A DNA stretch of 64,000 bases from Stappia sp. MMSF_3263 (GCF_030733745.1 NZ_JASHIK010000007.1:1-64000), one strand, 5' to 3'. Numbered from the stretch's first letter, positions 1-9,717 are shown. Numbers and translations: made by a program. The notes: generated from the letters alone by a model not told the origin.

Positions 1-53
1 ATGATGCGCCGGGCCGATTTTTCAGTGAAAACCGAGCCTGGACAAACCGGGCC

Positions 54-81
54 GGGCACGCCCGCAAAGCGGGTTGGTTTT
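54..81 (+). terminator. weak attenuator-like hairpin upstream of aapQ
   Basis: A short GC hairpin (CCCGC, loop AAA, GCGGG at 61-73) is followed by TTGGTTTT. It lies in the leader of the permease genes, where the binding-protein gene (aapJ) normally ends just upstream, outside this window. Such hairpins often lower permease expression relative to the binding protein. The stem is only 5 bp, so the call is tentative. Confidence 0.35.
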
Positions 82-130
82 ACGGATCAGGCTGAAGACA
101 GCCGGTCCGGGCGAGGGGAACTTGTCTGAC

Positions 131-1333
131 ATGACACCTGCGAGCTCTGCCTTTGGCGAGCAAACGGGCGGCGCATCGGGTACATCCTGGTTCTACAATC
201 CGCGCGTGCGCGGTGTGGTCTTCCAGGTGCTCGTCGTCGCTTTCCTTTTCGGGATGCTTGCCTTCTTCGCCTACAACGCGAAGATCAACCTGGAACGCGC
301 TGGGATCGCTTCCGGACTCGGGTTTCTCTCCGAGCGCGCCGGCTTCGATATCTCGCAGACGCTGGTCCAGTACACGAATGACAGCAGCTATTTCCGCGCC
401 TTCCTCGTGGGCCTGCTGAACACGCTGCTGGTCGCCGCGATCGGTATCGTGATCGCCACGGTGCTCGGCTTTATCGTCGGCATCTCGCGGCTCTCCAAGA
501 ATTTCGTCATTCGCCAACTCGCGACCTGGTATGTCGAGTTGCTGCGCAACATCCCGCTGCTGCTGCAGCTGCTGTTCTGGTACAAGGCCGTGCTGTCGGT
601 GCTGCCGTCGCCGCGCCAGTCGCTGGAACCGATGTCCGGGGTGTTCCTCAACAATCGCGGCCTGATCCTGCCGGAGATTGTCGGTCAACCGGGATCCTCG
701 CTGATCGGCTACGCGCTGATCGCCGCCATCGCCGGCGCCTTCGGCCTGTCCCGCTGGGCGCGCAAGCGCCAGTTGGCGACGGGCAAGCAGTTCCCCAGCG
801 GCTTTGTCGGCCTCGGCCTGATCCTTGGCCTGCCGCTGCTGGCCTTCCTGCTGGCCGGCATGCCGGTGGAACTCGCCTATGCGGAGCTCAAGGGCTTCAA
901 CTTCCGTGGCGGCGTCGTCGTCAACCCGGAATTCATGGCGCTTTTGCTCGGCCTGTCGCTCTACACCGCCGCCTTCATCGCGGAGATCGTGCGTGCCGGC
1001 ATCCTGGCCGTCTCGCACGGCCAGACGGAAGCAGCGTTCTCGCTCGGTCTTCGGCCGCGGCGCACGCTGCAACTCGTCGTCATCCCGCAGGCGATGCGGG
1101 TGATCATTCCGCCGCTGACCAGCCAGTATCTGAACCTGACCAAGAACTCCTCGCTCGCGGTCGCGATCGGTTATCCCGATCTGGTCGCGGTGTTCGCGGG
1201 AACGGTGCTCAACCAGACCGGCCAGGCCGTTGAGGTGATTATCATCACGATGCTCGTCTACCTCACCCTGTCGCTGCTCACCTCGGGCTTCATGAACTGG
1301 TACAACGCGCGCATGGCGCTGGTGGAGAGGTAG
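131..1333 (+). CDS. aapQ: general L-amino acid ABC transporter permease AapQ
   Basis: This is one of two inner-membrane permeases of the polar-amino-acid (HisM/GlnP-type, Aap/Bzt) ABC importer. About 400 aa with several hydrophobic segments. The C-terminal part carries the permease signature for ATPase coupling, around [22 protein letters not shown], followed by [21 protein letters not shown]. The long insertion between the first helices and the conserved core is typical of AapQ/BztB and absent from HisM. The start at 131 is preferred because a GAGGGGAA ribosome-binding sequence precedes it; an in-frame upstream start at 74 would add 19 basic residues with no match to the family. The gene lies 4 bp upstream of aapM in a clear operon. 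The periplasmic binding-protein gene is expected just left of the window. Confidence 0.93.
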   Translation: MTPASSAFGEQTGGASGTSWFYNPRVRGVVFQVLVVAFLFGMLAFFAYNAKINLERAGIASGLGFLSERAGFDISQTLVQYTNDSSYFRAFLVGLLNTLLVAAIGIVIATVLGFIVGISRLSKNFVIRQLATWYVELLRNIPLLLQLLFWYKAVLSVLPSPRQSLEPMSGVFLNNRGLILPEIVGQPGSSLIGYALIAAIAGAFGLSRWARKRQLATGKQFPSGFVGLGLILGLPLLAFLLAGMPVELAYAELKGFNFRGGVVVNPEFMALLLGLSLYTAAFIAEIVRAGILAVSHGQTEAAFSLGLRPRRTLQLVVIPQAMRVIIPPLTSQYLNLTKNSSLAVAIGYPDLVAVFAGTVLNQTGQAVEVIIITMLVYLTLSLLTSGFMNWYNARMALVER

Positions 1334-1337
1334 GGCG

Positions 1338-2639
1338 ATGACCACCAACAAGATCGCCTACTTGCGCAAGGACGAAGCGCCCCGCCTGCCGCCGCCGGTG
1401 ACCAAGACCGGTGTGATCGGCTGGGCACGGGACAATCTGTTCGACAGCGTCGCAAACTCGATCCTGACGATTGTCGGCATCGCCATCCTGGCGCTGATCC
1501 TGCCGCCGGTCATCAACTGGCTGTTCATCGACGCGGTCTGGACCGGCACCGGCCGCGATGCCTGCATCGCCGAAGGCGCTGGAGCCTGCTGGGCCTTCGT
1601 CTATGCCAAGTTCGGTCAGTTCATGTATGGCCGCTATCCGGATCCGGAGCGCTGGCGGGTGGACCTGACCGGCCTCCTTTTGATCGCCGGCCTGGTGCCG
1701 GCGGCGATCCCGCAGGTGCCGTTCAAGCGGGAGACGGTGATCTACCTGCTGGTCGTCTTCCCGATTGTCGGCTTCATATTGCTGACCGGCGGCAATGTGG
1801 ATATTTCCGGCACCTTCTGGCTTGGTTTTGCGATCATCGGTGGCGTTCTTCTGGCCGTGACGACGATGGTGTGCATGAACGCCGGCATCCCGCTCACCGG
1901 ACCGCTGACCGCGGTCTTGTCCGGAGGGGCCGCGTTGGCGCTCGTCTTTGGCGTGGTGTCCTTCGACTTCGGGCTCGTTTATGTCGAAACGCAGCTGTGG
2001 GGCGGGTTGCTGGTGACCCTGGTGGTTGCCATCGTCGGCATCGTTGCCTCGTTCCCGCTGGGTATCGTCCTGGCTCTCGGGCGCCGGTCGAAGCTGCCGG
2101 CGGTGAAGCTGATCTCGGTGATCTTCATCGAGTTCTGGCGCGGCGTGCCGTTGATCACCGTGCTGTTCATGTCCTCGGTGATGCTGCCTCTGTTCCTTCC
2201 TGACGGCGTCAATTTCGACAAGCTGCTCAGGGCGCTGATCGGCGTCGCACTGTTTGCCTCCGCCTATATGGCCGAGGTGGTGCGCGGCGGCTTGCAGGCG
2301 ATCCCCAAGGGGCAGTACGAGGCTGCCGACGCGATGGGCCTGTCCTTCTGGCAGGGCATCGGTCTGGTGATCATGCCGCAGGCGCTGAAACTGGTCATCC
2401 CCGGCATCGTCAACACCTTCATCGGCCTGTTCAAGGATACGAGCCTGGTGCTGATCATCGGGTTGTTCGACCTGCTCGGCATCGTGACGCTGAACTTCTC
2501 GGACTCCAACTGGGCCTCACCCAACACGCCGGCGACGGGCTTCATCTTCGCCGCCTTCGTCTTCTGGATCTTCTGCTTCGGCATGTCGCGCTACTCCATC
2601 TACATGGAGCGCCGCCTGCATACCGGTCACGCGCGCTGA
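1338..2639 (+). CDS. aapM: general L-amino acid ABC transporter permease AapM
   Basis: Second permease of the Aap/Bzt amino-acid importer, 433 aa, strongly hydrophobic. The C-terminal half has the family coupling loop ([19 protein letters not shown], then [20 protein letters not shown]). The N-terminal region holds extra membrane segments and a periplasmic stretch with a Cys pair ([12 protein letters not shown]). This N-terminal extension fits AapM/BztC, which are larger than single-module permeases. GGAGAGG stands 7 bp before the ATG, in the end of aapQ. It would pair with AapQ in the membrane and with AapP on the cytoplasmic side. Confidence 0.93.
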   Translation: MTTNKIAYLRKDEAPRLPPPVTKTGVIGWARDNLFDSVANSILTIVGIAILALILPPVINWLFIDAVWTGTGRDACIAEGAGACWAFVYAKFGQFMYGRYPDPERWRVDLTGLLLIAGLVPAAIPQVPFKRETVIYLLVVFPIVGFILLTGGNVDISGTFWLGFAIIGGVLLAVTTMVCMNAGIPLTGPLTAVLSGGAALALVFGVVSFDFGLVYVETQLWGGLLVTLVVAIVGIVASFPLGIVLALGRRSKLPAVKLISVIFIEFWRGVPLITVLFMSSVMLPLFLPDGVNFDKLLRALIGVALFASAYMAEVVRGGLQAIPKGQYEAADAMGLSFWQGIGLVIMPQALKLVIPGIVNTFIGLFKDTSLVLIIGLFDLLGIVTLNFSDSNWASPNTPATGFIFAAFVFWIFCFGMSRYSIYMERRLHTGHAR

Positions 2640-2687
2640 CGCGTGCGGACCCCGGAGCGACCGACATTCGAATTTGGAGCAAGTGAC

Positions 2688-3488
2688 ATGAGCGAGAACG
2701 CAGTCGAGGCCGAAGACATCCGCGCCGTCCGCAGCAAGATGACGGTGTCGGACACGGATGTGGCCATCGAGATCACCAACATGAACAAGTGGTACGGGGA
2801 TTTCCACGTGCTGCGCGACATCAACCTGAAGGTCATGCGCGGCGAGCGCATCGTGATCTGCGGCCCCTCGGGGTCGGGCAAGTCGACGATGATCCGCTGC
2901 ATCAACCGGCTTGAGGAGCACCAGAAGGGTTCCATCGTCGTCGACGGGATCGAACTCACGGACGATCTCAAGAAGATCGACGAGATCCGCCGCGAGGTCG
3001 GCATGTGCTTCCAGCACTTCAATCTCTTTCCGCATCTGACGATTCTGGAAAACTGCACGCTGGCGCCGATCTGGGTGCGCAAGATGCCCAAGGCCAAGGC
3101 CGAGGAAATCGCCATGCACTACCTGGAGCGGGTGAAGATCCCCGAGCAGGCGAGCAAGTATCCGGGGCAGCTGTCCGGGGGGCAGCAGCAGCGCGTCGCG
3201 ATCGCCCGTTCGCTGTGCATGAGCCCCAAGATCATGTTGTTCGACGAGCCGACCTCGGCGCTCGATCCGGAGATGATCAAGGAAGTGCTCGACGTGATGG
3301 TCGGTCTTGCCGAGGAGGGCATGACCATGCTTTGCGTCACCCACGAAATGGGATTCGCCCGTCAGGTGGCCAACCGCGTCATTTTCATGGATGCGGGTCA
3401 GATCGTCGAGCAGAACGAGCCCGAGCCGTTCTTCACCAATCCGCAGCATGAGCGCACCAAGCTGTTCCTCAGCCAGATCCTGCACTGA
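2688..3488 (+). CDS. aapP: general L-amino acid ABC transporter ATPase AapP
   Basis: ATP-binding subunit of the amino-acid importer, 266 aa, the usual size for HisP/GlnQ/AapP. Walker A is GPSGSGKST, the Q-loop is in [13 protein letters not shown], the ABC signature is LSGGQQQR, Walker B is [12 protein letters not shown], and the switch histidine is in [13 protein letters not shown]. The start at 2688 follows GGAGCAAGTGAC and gives [10 protein letters not shown]; an upstream in-frame start at 2643 lies almost on the aapM stop codon and has no better ribosome-binding site. It is third in the aapQMP operon and is followed by a strong hairpin at 3551-3586. Confidence 0.95.
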   Translation: MSENAVEAEDIRAVRSKMTVSDTDVAIEITNMNKWYGDFHVLRDINLKVMRGERIVICGPSGSGKSTMIRCINRLEEHQKGSIVVDGIELTDDLKKIDEIRREVGMCFQHFNLFPHLTILENCTLAPIWVRKMPKAKAEEIAMHYLERVKIPEQASKYPGQLSGGQQQRVAIARSLCMSPKIMLFDEPTSALDPEMIKEVLDVMVGLAEEGMTMLCVTHEMGFARQVANRVIFMDAGQIVEQNEPEPFFTNPQHERTKLFLSQILH

Positions 3489-3550
3489 GGGCAGGGCACG
3501 GCGCGCGGACGCCTGTGTCCGGTGTGCCTGCCGTTGCGAAGCGACAAGAG

Positions 3551-3586
3551 CGAAAGGCGCGGGTCCGCTATGGTCCGCGCCTTTCG
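3551..3586. terminator. bidirectional hairpin between convergent aapP and EIIC-EAL gene
   Basis: A 12-bp perfect inverted repeat, CGAAAGGCGCGG at 3551-3562 and CCGCGCCTTTCG at 3575-3586, separates the convergent aapP and EIIC-EAL genes. The arms carry short A and T runs, so it could end transcription from both sides. Confidence 0.7.
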
Positions 3587-3627
3587 TATGTCCGCGCAAG
3601 GGCGTGAACCGGTTCGTGCGCGGCTGT

Positions 3628-5625
3628 CTATGCCGGCAACGCGGCTTCCGGACGGTTCTGCCTGAGAGCGAAGGCCAGGGCATCCTCACGCGGCATGGCC
3701 TTGGCGAAATGCCAGCCCTGGACGATGTTGACGCCGAACTCTCCCATCAGACGGTTCTGCTCGGCATCCTCCACGCCCTCCGCGACGACGGAGTAACCAA
3801 GGTCGCGGCACAGGCCGGCCAGCGTGGAGTAGAGCATGCGGCCGCGCTCGGTCGCCGTGTTGTCGAGCAGTTTCTTGTCGAACTTGATGGTTCCCACGGG
3901 AAAATTGGTGAGGCCGGAGAGATTGGAGTAACCGGCACCGAAATCGTCGATGGAAATGGACATGCCGGCCTCGTTCAGACGCTGCAGGTTCGGCACCAGT
4001 TCGCTGGATTCCCGGATGCCGCGCTCTATGATTTCGATCGTGACACGCTGTCCTGCCAGTTTCTCGATCAACCAGTCGACAAAGCCCCTGTCGGTCAACG
4101 TATCGGGATGCAGGTTGAGACTGACCCGGATCTGCGGGGCGACCTCGGCAATGGATGCGATGTCTTCCGCCGCACGGGTGCACACCCAACGGTCGACAAT
4201 GCTGGCAAAGCCCGCGTCTTCCAGCGCTGAGAGGAAATAGGGGCCGGAAATCGTGCCGTCCTTGCGCCGGAAGCGCATCAGCGCCTCGAAGCCGACGCAG
4301 TGGTGGGTCTGCGTGCAGATCAACGGTTGATAAAAAAGCGTGAGCTCGCCCTGGCGCAGGTCGTCAATGGCGGTCCTGGCGTCCCAGTGGGCCTTGAGGA
4401 TCTTGCCCTGCATCGACTGGAAATTCTTGGCCTGCTGGCGGCGGAAGCGTTCGTCGATATTCAATGTCTCGCCGAGCAGGCTGCGCAATTCCGGAACGTT
4501 TTGCGACTGGCCGAAGCGGCGCACGAAGGGAATGTAGAGAGCCGTGCTCATCGTCAGGAGAGCGCCCTGCAGGAGGAGAGCCGAAATTCCTTCGCCCCTG
4601 ATCAGGGCGTTGACGCCGATGGGGGTGATCCACGACGCCTCCGAGGCGATGAAGCCGATGCCGCCGAGAACGACAAGCGGATAGGCGATGGCGAGATTGG
4701 CGAAGGGGACGAGCAGGAAGGGCCAGAAGAGACGCAGGTTGAAGACCACCGGCAGGCCGTAGACGATGATCTCGGATATGTTGAAGAAGGTGAAAGGCAG
4801 GCCCGCAACCGCGATGATCCGCATGTGCCGGTCACGAGAGGCGATGAGGACTGCCAAGGCGATCGAGATCGCAGCGCCGGATCCGCCGAAGCCGACAAAG
4901 AGATTGATCAGGTTGATGCGGCTCAATCCGCTTGCGACCTCGCCGCCCAGATAGTCGGGGCTCACCACCAGGTTGAGGACATTGTTTCCGTGCAGGCCGA
5001 TGAACCAGATGATCTGGTTCACGATCACGAAGATCGACAGGCCAGTGAATTCGGGAATGTCGTCGATGCGCAGCGGTACCCATTGAGTTATGTCGGCAAG
5101 AAACCCGCGACCGGCGTGAAGGAGTGCGAGGCTGAAGAGGAAGGCAACGAGGAAGGGGGCCAGAAGGTTGAGGATCTGCGCCAGATTGCCTCCGACCAGG
5201 GTCTCGTCGACGAGCTTGCGATTGAACCGCTGGACATGATGAAAGATCGTGTGGGCGACGATCGGCGCGACAAGAGATGTCAGCATGCCCGATGGCGCAA
5301 TGTAGAATTCGCTTTCGGTCCGGACTCCATAGGCATCGACCAGGAAGACGAGTATCGAAAGACCGGACCCGATGGCGCGGTTCGTGTTGAAGAGAAAGGA
5401 GACGTGGTAGGAGACCGACAGGGCAAGGAGCAGTGGAAACAGCTGCCGAGTGAAAATCGATAGGGTTTCAAGTCGTGGAAGGTGGCGCCACTTGGGTGCC
5501 AGCGCCAGTAGTGCGCTGTGGGCCAGGATCAGTATCGCGCTTAATGTCAGATAGGGGATGAGTGCAATAAAGGATTCCTGAATTGCAAACCTGAGGCTGC
5601 CAAGCAGGCTTTGAAAATTTTTCAT
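3628..5625 (-). CDS. PTS EIIC-like membrane domain fused to EAL c-di-GMP phosphodiesterase
   Basis: A 665-aa two-part protein. Residues 1 to about 375 form a polytopic membrane domain resembling the EIIC of lactose/cellobiose-type phosphotransferase systems: HGNNVLN near 212-218, GGSGAAISIALAV near 248, and FNISEIIVYGLPVVFN near 281-296, which parallels the conserved NINEP-type loop. Residues from about 425 to the C terminus form an EAL domain. Its catalytic positions look intact: FEALMRF (Glu447), SLNLHP, IEIIERG, IDDFGAGYSNL, IKFDKKLL and VAEGVEDAEQ. No EIIA or EIIB domain is fused, so a role as a ligand or PTS-state sensor controlling c-di-GMP hydrolysis is inferred. The gene stands alone, with a 281-bp leader on its promoter side containing a 15-bp tandem repeat. 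The Shine-Dalgarno sequence before the ATG is weak. Confidence 0.88.
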   Translation of the reverse strand: MKNFQSLLGSLRFAIQESFIALIPYLTLSAILILAHSALLALAPKWRHLPRLETLSIFTRQLFPLLLALSVSYHVSFLFNTNRAIGSGLSILVFLVDAYGVRTESEFYIAPSGMLTSLVAPIVAHTIFHHVQRFNRKLVDETLVGGNLAQILNLLAPFLVAFLFSLALLHAGRGFLADITQWVPLRIDDIPEFTGLSIFVIVNQIIWFIGLHGNNVLNLVVSPDYLGGEVASGLSRINLINLFVGFGGSGAAISIALAVLIASRDRHMRIIAVAGLPFTFFNISEIIVYGLPVVFNLRLFWPFLLVPFANLAIAYPLVVLGGIGFIASEASWITPIGVNALIRGEGISALLLQGALLTMSTALYIPFVRRFGQSQNVPELRSLLGETLNIDERFRRQQAKNFQSMQGKILKAHWDARTAIDDLRQGELTLFYQPLICTQTHHCVGFEALMRFRRKDGTISGPYFLSALEDAGFASIVDRWVCTRAAEDIASIAEVAPQIRVSLNLHPDTLTDRGFVDWLIEKLAGQRVTIEIIERGIRESSELVPNLQRLNEAGMSISIDDFGAGYSNLSGLTNFPVGTIKFDKKLLDNTATERGRMLYSTLAGLCRDLGYSVVAEGVEDAEQNRLMGEFGVNIVQGWHFAKAMPREDALAFALRQNRPEAALPA

Positions 5626-5704
5626 TTCATTGCTTTCAGTATGGCCTCAAGCCAACATATCCAGCTGGCATATTGGCGGCAAATGGTTTTGTTTTCTGGA
5701 AAGT

Positions 5705-5734
5705 CATTTGAGCTGAAAACATTTGAACTGAAAA
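5705..5734. repeat. two tandem 15-bp repeats in the EIIC-EAL leader region
   Basis: CATTTGAGCTGAAAA (5705-5719) is followed directly by CATTTGAACTGAAAA (5720-5734), a single difference. It lies about 80 bp upstream of the EIIC-EAL start, in an AT-rich stretch where its promoter would be. It could be a tandem regulator site or slippage; nothing here decides. Confidence 0.6.
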
Positions 5735-5906
5735 CATCAACGGAAATGATGACGAAAAGTGGCAGTGACAAGATGCGGAAGGCGCGGGTCCCCATCATCG
5801 CCGGACACGGCCACGGGCCGAAGGGTGCCGGCGCCGTGCAGGCAGGAGATACGGTGCGGTTTCCGGCATCGCCGGCGACAAGGCGATGCCGGTCAACGGG
5901 GATCCG

Positions 5907-6728
5907 TCACGCCGGCTGCAGGCAGCCCATCACCAGCTTGAAGATGTCGACCGGCCGATAGGGATACTCGATGAACTCGTCGACCCCGGTTTCCGCCAGG
6001 CCGCTGCGGACGCCGTCCGTCATGTGCGGCGGTGCCAGCAGGACGATCTTTCCCTGCTTCGGGCGTACGCCCGAGTTGGTCATGTATTGCAGGAAGAAGT
6101 GGACGATCTTGCTGTAGACGAGAAACACGAGGTCCTGCGACCCGATGTCGAGGCTCTTCGTCTTCAGTTTCTCTTCCGGGACGAGGGTCACCTCGCATCC
6201 CAGTTCCTCCAGAGCGGCGCGGATCGGTTCCGTGACCTTCGGCATGCCGCTGACGATCGAGACGCGAAGCGGGCGCTTGTGCGCCTCGCGCGACTGGCGC
6301 ACGGCTTTCTCGATCTGCATCAGCTGCGTCTTGTGCGCCAGGCTGATGCGCTCGACTTCCTTCAGCCGCGTTTCGAGCGTCGCCAGCAGCATGTCGAAGT
6401 CGAGCGGCTTGGTCAGATAGTCGTCGGCGCCAAGCTTCTTGCCCTGGATGATGTCCTCGCGGGTGGCGAGGGCGGTCAGGAAGATGAAGGGCACGCGCGT
6501 CAGGTGCGGCAGGTCCTTGCGGATGCGCTCCAGAACCTCGGGGCCGCTCATGTTGGGCATCATCACGTCGCAGATGATCAGATCCGGCGTCTGGGCGGCG
6601 AGGCGCTCCAGCCCTTCCTTGCCGTTGGAGGCCGTGAGAACCTCGTAGCCGGCCTCCTCGAGTTCTTCCCGCAGGTCCTCGAGCAGAAGCGTCTCGTCCT
6701 CGATGCAGAGTATCTTTTTCTTGGTCAT
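5907..6728 (-). CDS. response regulator with a second, degenerate receiver-like domain
   Basis: About 273 aa. Residues 1-120 form a canonical receiver domain: acidic pair E10/D11 (CIEDETLLL), phospho-acceptor D54 (LIICDVMMPNMSG), T85 and K107 (DYLTKPLD). A short helical linker near 120-150 follows. Residues 155-273 then repeat a receiver-like fold pattern (RVSIVSGMP, LVFLVYSK, GKIVLLAPP, DEFIEYPYRPVDIFKLV) but lack the Asp at the expected phosphorylation strand, so this looks like a pseudo-receiver. No DNA-binding output domain is present. The start overlaps the kinase stop in an ATGA arrangement, so the two are probably translationally coupled partners. Confidence 0.88.
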   Translation of the reverse strand: MTKKKILCIEDETLLLEDLREELEEAGYEVLTASNGKEGLERLAAQTPDLIICDVMMPNMSGPEVLERIRKDLPHLTRVPFIFLTALATREDIIQGKKLGADDYLTKPLDFDMLLATLETRLKEVERISLAHKTQLMQIEKAVRQSREAHKRPLRVSIVSGMPKVTEPIRAALEELGCEVTLVPEEKLKTKSLDIGSQDLVFLVYSKIVHFFLQYMTNSGVRPKQGKIVLLAPPHMTDGVRSGLAETGVDEFIEYPYRPVDIFKLVMGCLQPA

Positions 6729-8332
6729 GTCACGGCCTCGCCTGAGAGGGGGGTGCCGGTGGTTTCCCCATGATGGGGAAGGCGGATCTCCACGACCGTG
6801 CCTCGTCCGACCTGGCTGGTGACGAGCAGCTGACCCCGGTGTTCCGAGATGATCATCTCCGTCATGTTCAGCCCGATTCCGGTTCCAGGAATGCCGCTGG
6901 AGGTGGAAGCACGATAGTAGCGATTGAAGATCTTCGGGATCTCGTTCTCGGGGATGCCGACCCCCTGGTCCACGAAGCGGATGACGGCGAAGCGGCCGTC
7001 GGTCAGCCCCTCGACGCGGATGCTGGCCTTGCCGGGAGAATACTTGATGGCATTGGACAGGATGTTGCTCACGCATTGCTCGACAAGGCGGGCGTCGATC
7101 GTTGCACTGTCCGGCAGGCCGGCAAGATCGGTGTCGATGCGATGGGTGGTGCAGACGCTCTGCTGGCGCGTGCAGACACGCCGGATGAGTTCCTTGAGCG
7201 GGGCGGGCTCCGGTTTGATCTCAAGCGCACCCGACTGGTGCTGGGAGAAACTCAGGAAGCGGTTGATCAGATACTGCATCCGGTCGACCGATTCCCGGAT
7301 GTTGGCGAGACGCTTGGTGACCGCGTCCGTGTCCAGTACCGCTTCGGCCGCCGTGTCGGCGAGACGGTCGAGGCCGCGCTTCAGGCGTTGGGCGTTGCTG
7401 TCGATGATGGCGAGCGGGGTGCGAAACTCGTGCGAGGCCATCGACACGAACTCGCGCTGCATCTCGTTGATTTTCTGCTCATCGCGCAGCATCTTCACGA
7501 GCTTGTCGGTGTGCCGTTGCAGCGCGCGGTGCTGGTTCTTGAATGTCGTCACGTCAGCGAACTTGTAGGTAACCATCCCGTTCCCGCCGGTGGCGCGCCT
7601 GCTGACGCGGTACCATCTGTCCTTGGCCATGCGGAACTCGCACGGCGTCTCGGGATCGATCTCCAGCCCCTCAAGGGCCTCCGCCAGGCCGGCCGGGCCG
7701 AAGCGCTGCATCATGGTGACAATGTCGGCACCTTCCGCGGCCCAGCTCCGCTTGCTTGGAAACAGGGCATCGAAGGTCTCGTTGGTGAGGATGATGCGGC
7801 CCTGCATATCGACGACGACAAGGCCGTCATTGACCGCATTGACCGCGTTGACCAGCAAGTCGTGACCCTTGCGCAGTTCGACGGTGCGTTCTTCCAGTCG
7901 CTCCTCGAGCAGGTCGCGCTTTTCGGCATCCGCGATTTCCCTGTGATGAGCCTCGGTCACGTCGGTGTAGATCGTGACGAAGCCGCCATCGGGCATCGGG
8001 GTTCCCTGAACCCGCAGGACGGTGCCGTCCGGGCGGTGACGCTCGAAGTCATGCGCCTCGCACCGGCGGGCAAGCGCCACCCGGTCCTGGACGAGCGTCT
8101 CCACGTCGCCGGGACCATAGTCCCCGCGCTCGGCGTTGAAACGAATGAATTCCTCGAAGCTGGCCATGCGTTCGATGAGGTCGACGGGCAGGTCGAGCAA
8201 CCGTCTGGCCGTTTCATTGGCCAGCACCAGCCGCAGGTCGGGATCCAGCACCGTGATGCCCTGGTGCACGGTGGCCAAAAGGTGCTTCAGCACGCTTCTT
8301 TCAGAACTGTCGTCCCGGATGAAATGGTTCAC
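6725..8332 (-). CDS. PAS-domain sensor histidine kinase (soluble)
   Basis: 535 aa with no predicted membrane segment, so probably cytoplasmic. Two PAS-like regions are visible (about 15-125 and 160-265), joined by a coiled-coil segment rich in Glu, Arg and Leu (EKRDLLEERLEERTVELRK). The H-box is FVSMASHEFRTPLAI with His301 as phospho-acceptor. The N-box is CVSNILSNAIKYSP, G1 is DQGVGIPENEIPKIF and G2 is GTGIGLNMTEMI. It is the first gene of a two-gene operon with the overlapping response regulator. The signal sensed is unknown; redox or a small ligand through PAS is possible. Confidence 0.92.
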   Translation of the reverse strand: MNHFIRDDSSERSVLKHLLATVHQGITVLDPDLRLVLANETARRLLDLPVDLIERMASFEEFIRFNAERGDYGPGDVETLVQDRVALARRCEAHDFERHRPDGTVLRVQGTPMPDGGFVTIYTDVTEAHHREIADAEKRDLLEERLEERTVELRKGHDLLVNAVNAVNDGLVVVDMQGRIILTNETFDALFPSKRSWAAEGADIVTMMQRFGPAGLAEALEGLEIDPETPCEFRMAKDRWYRVSRRATGGNGMVTYKFADVTTFKNQHRALQRHTDKLVKMLRDEQKINEMQREFVSMASHEFRTPLAIIDSNAQRLKRGLDRLADTAAEAVLDTDAVTKRLANIRESVDRMQYLINRFLSFSQHQSGALEIKPEPAPLKELIRRVCTRQQSVCTTHRIDTDLAGLPDSATIDARLVEQCVSNILSNAIKYSPGKASIRVEGLTDGRFAVIRFVDQGVGIPENEIPKIFNRYYRASTSSGIPGTGIGLNMTEMIISEHRGQLLVTSQVGRGTVVEIRLPHHGETTGTPLSGEAVT

Positions 8333-8682
8333 TTGGAGGTCCTGTTCTGGGAACGCTCTGGTTGCGGTTCTCGACTAGAGCACGAAGGAAGAAGATTCGA
8401 AGCTGAAGTCAAAAACAGGCTTAACAGGACCTTTCAAGAACGGCCTTCGACGTCGCGGAACGCTGGATTGATGCCAGGTGCTCAGCCTGTGTGACGCACA
8501 CGCCCAGGCCCTGTCGGGCTGCCAATTCGCAAGCCAGTGCAACAACTTGGGGTTTCATGAGAGATGGAGCGAGGGTAATCGCAAGCGGCCGGTCGGTGCC
8601 GGCGCAGCTCTGCCTCCGCATGACTACCTAGGCCGTCCAGGCGTCCTCGTTTTGCGGGTGCCGGCAGCGAAGGTTTGTCGTG
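8333..8682. other. 350-bp intergenic region upstream of the kinase operon
   Basis: No gene could be supported here. It should hold the promoter of the kinase/regulator operon and the 3' end of the glxA-type transcript. A small palindrome, GTGTG-ACG-CACAC, lies at 8489-8501. A 66-codon minus-strand reading frame (8421-8621) has no recognisable domain and no good ribosome-binding site. Confidence 0.5.
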
Positions 8683-9717
8683 TCAGCTGACCGTCACGAG
8701 ACGCGCGGCGGCACCTCGCATGGGCGCCTTGCGTCCGCCCTGCGCCCAGAAATAGGACTGTCGCTCCTCGGTCGGGGTGCAGTTGTAGCGCTCCCGGTAG
8801 CACTTGGTGAAATGCGAGGTCGATGCAAAGCCACAGGCTATCGCCACGTCGAGCACCGCGCGGTTGGTGCGGCGGAGCAGGTCGCGGGCCGTTTCCAGCC
8901 GGAGTTTTAGATAGTACTGGCCCGGGGTGCAGTCGAAATGGCGGCGGAACAGCCGTTCGAGCTGGCGCGGGCTGAGGTTCACCGTCATCGCCAGCTGCTG
9001 GCAGGAGAGCGGGTCCTCGATATGCAGGTCCATGATGCGGATCGCGTCGAGGATCTTGACGTTGGAGATGCCGGTACGGCTCTCCAGGTCGTGACGCTGC
9101 GCGCTCTCGCCGGAGCGCATGTTCTGGTAGAGCGCGACTTCGGCCACCTCATGCGCCAGATAGGCGCCGTGCTGGATGGCGATGACGCGCAGCATCATGT
9201 CGAGCGCAGCCATGCCGCCGGCGCAGGTGATGCAGTTGCGGTCGATGGCGAAGAGGTCGCCGGACACCTCGATCTCGGGGAATTCCTCGCGGAAGGAGCG
9301 CAGGTTCTCCCAGTGGATGGTGCAGCGACGGCCGTCGAGAAGGTGGTAGCGGGCCAGTACGTAGGACCCGGTGCAGACCGCGCCATAGGTGCGCCCGCGC
9401 GCGTTGAGCTTGCGCAGCTTGGTGCCGAGCTCCTTGGGCAGCGGAATGCGCTCAACGTCGACCCCGGAACAGATCAGGGTGATGTCGGCGTCCTCGATGT
9501 CGGCGATGGCGCCATTGACCGACATGTAGCAGCCGTTGCTCGCCTGCACGGTGTTGCCGTCGACCGAATAGGTCTTCCAGGAATAGAACTCGTCGCCGAG
9601 CACCCTGTTGGCGATGCGGATCGGCTCGATGGTCGAGGTGAAGGCGATCAGCGAAAACTGATCCAAAAGGATTAGAGCCACCGATTGTTTTTCAGTGGTG
9701 CCGGTCTGTGCCGTCAT
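8683..9717 (-). CDS. GlxA-family AraC-type transcriptional regulator
   Basis: 344 aa. The N-terminal part (about 10-190) is a DJ-1/PfpI-like domain typical of GlxA regulators, including the nucleophile-elbow-like stretch GAVCTGSYVLA and the later CAGGMAALDMML. The C-terminal part (about 225-325) is an AraC-type double helix-turn-helix: LSCQQLAMTVNLSPRQLERLFRRHF, then VLDVAIACGFASTSHFTKCYRERY. The N-terminal domain would bind a small ligand. Relatives such as GbdR and CdhR control betaine and carnitine catabolism, but no catabolic gene is adjacent, so the target is unknown. A candidate promoter lies upstream at 9771-9799. Confidence 0.9.
   Translation of the reverse strand: MTAQTGTTEKQSVALILLDQFSLIAFTSTIEPIRIANRVLGDEFYSWKTYSVDGNTVQASNGCYMSVNGAIADIEDADITLICSGVDVERIPLPKELGTKLRKLNARGRTYGAVCTGSYVLARYHLLDGRRCTIHWENLRSFREEFPEIEVSGDLFAIDRNCITCAGGMAALDMMLRVIAIQHGAYLAHEVAEVALYQNMRSGESAQRHDLESRTGISNVKILDAIRIMDLHIEDPLSCQQLAMTVNLSPRQLERLFRRHFDCTPGQYYLKLRLETARDLLRRTNRAVLDVAIACGFASTSHFTKCYRERYNCTPTEERQSYFWAQGGRKAPMRGAAARLVTVS

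Noticed and set aside
5863-5892. Perfect 11-bp hairpin (CCGGCATCGCC/GGCGATGCCGG) after the response regulator gene
   Set aside because: It could end the transcript but has no T run on the minus strand, so I did not list it as a terminator.
8421-8621. 66-aa minus-strand frame between the kinase and GlxA-type genes
   Set aside because: Protein-like composition but no ribosome-binding site or recognisable family.
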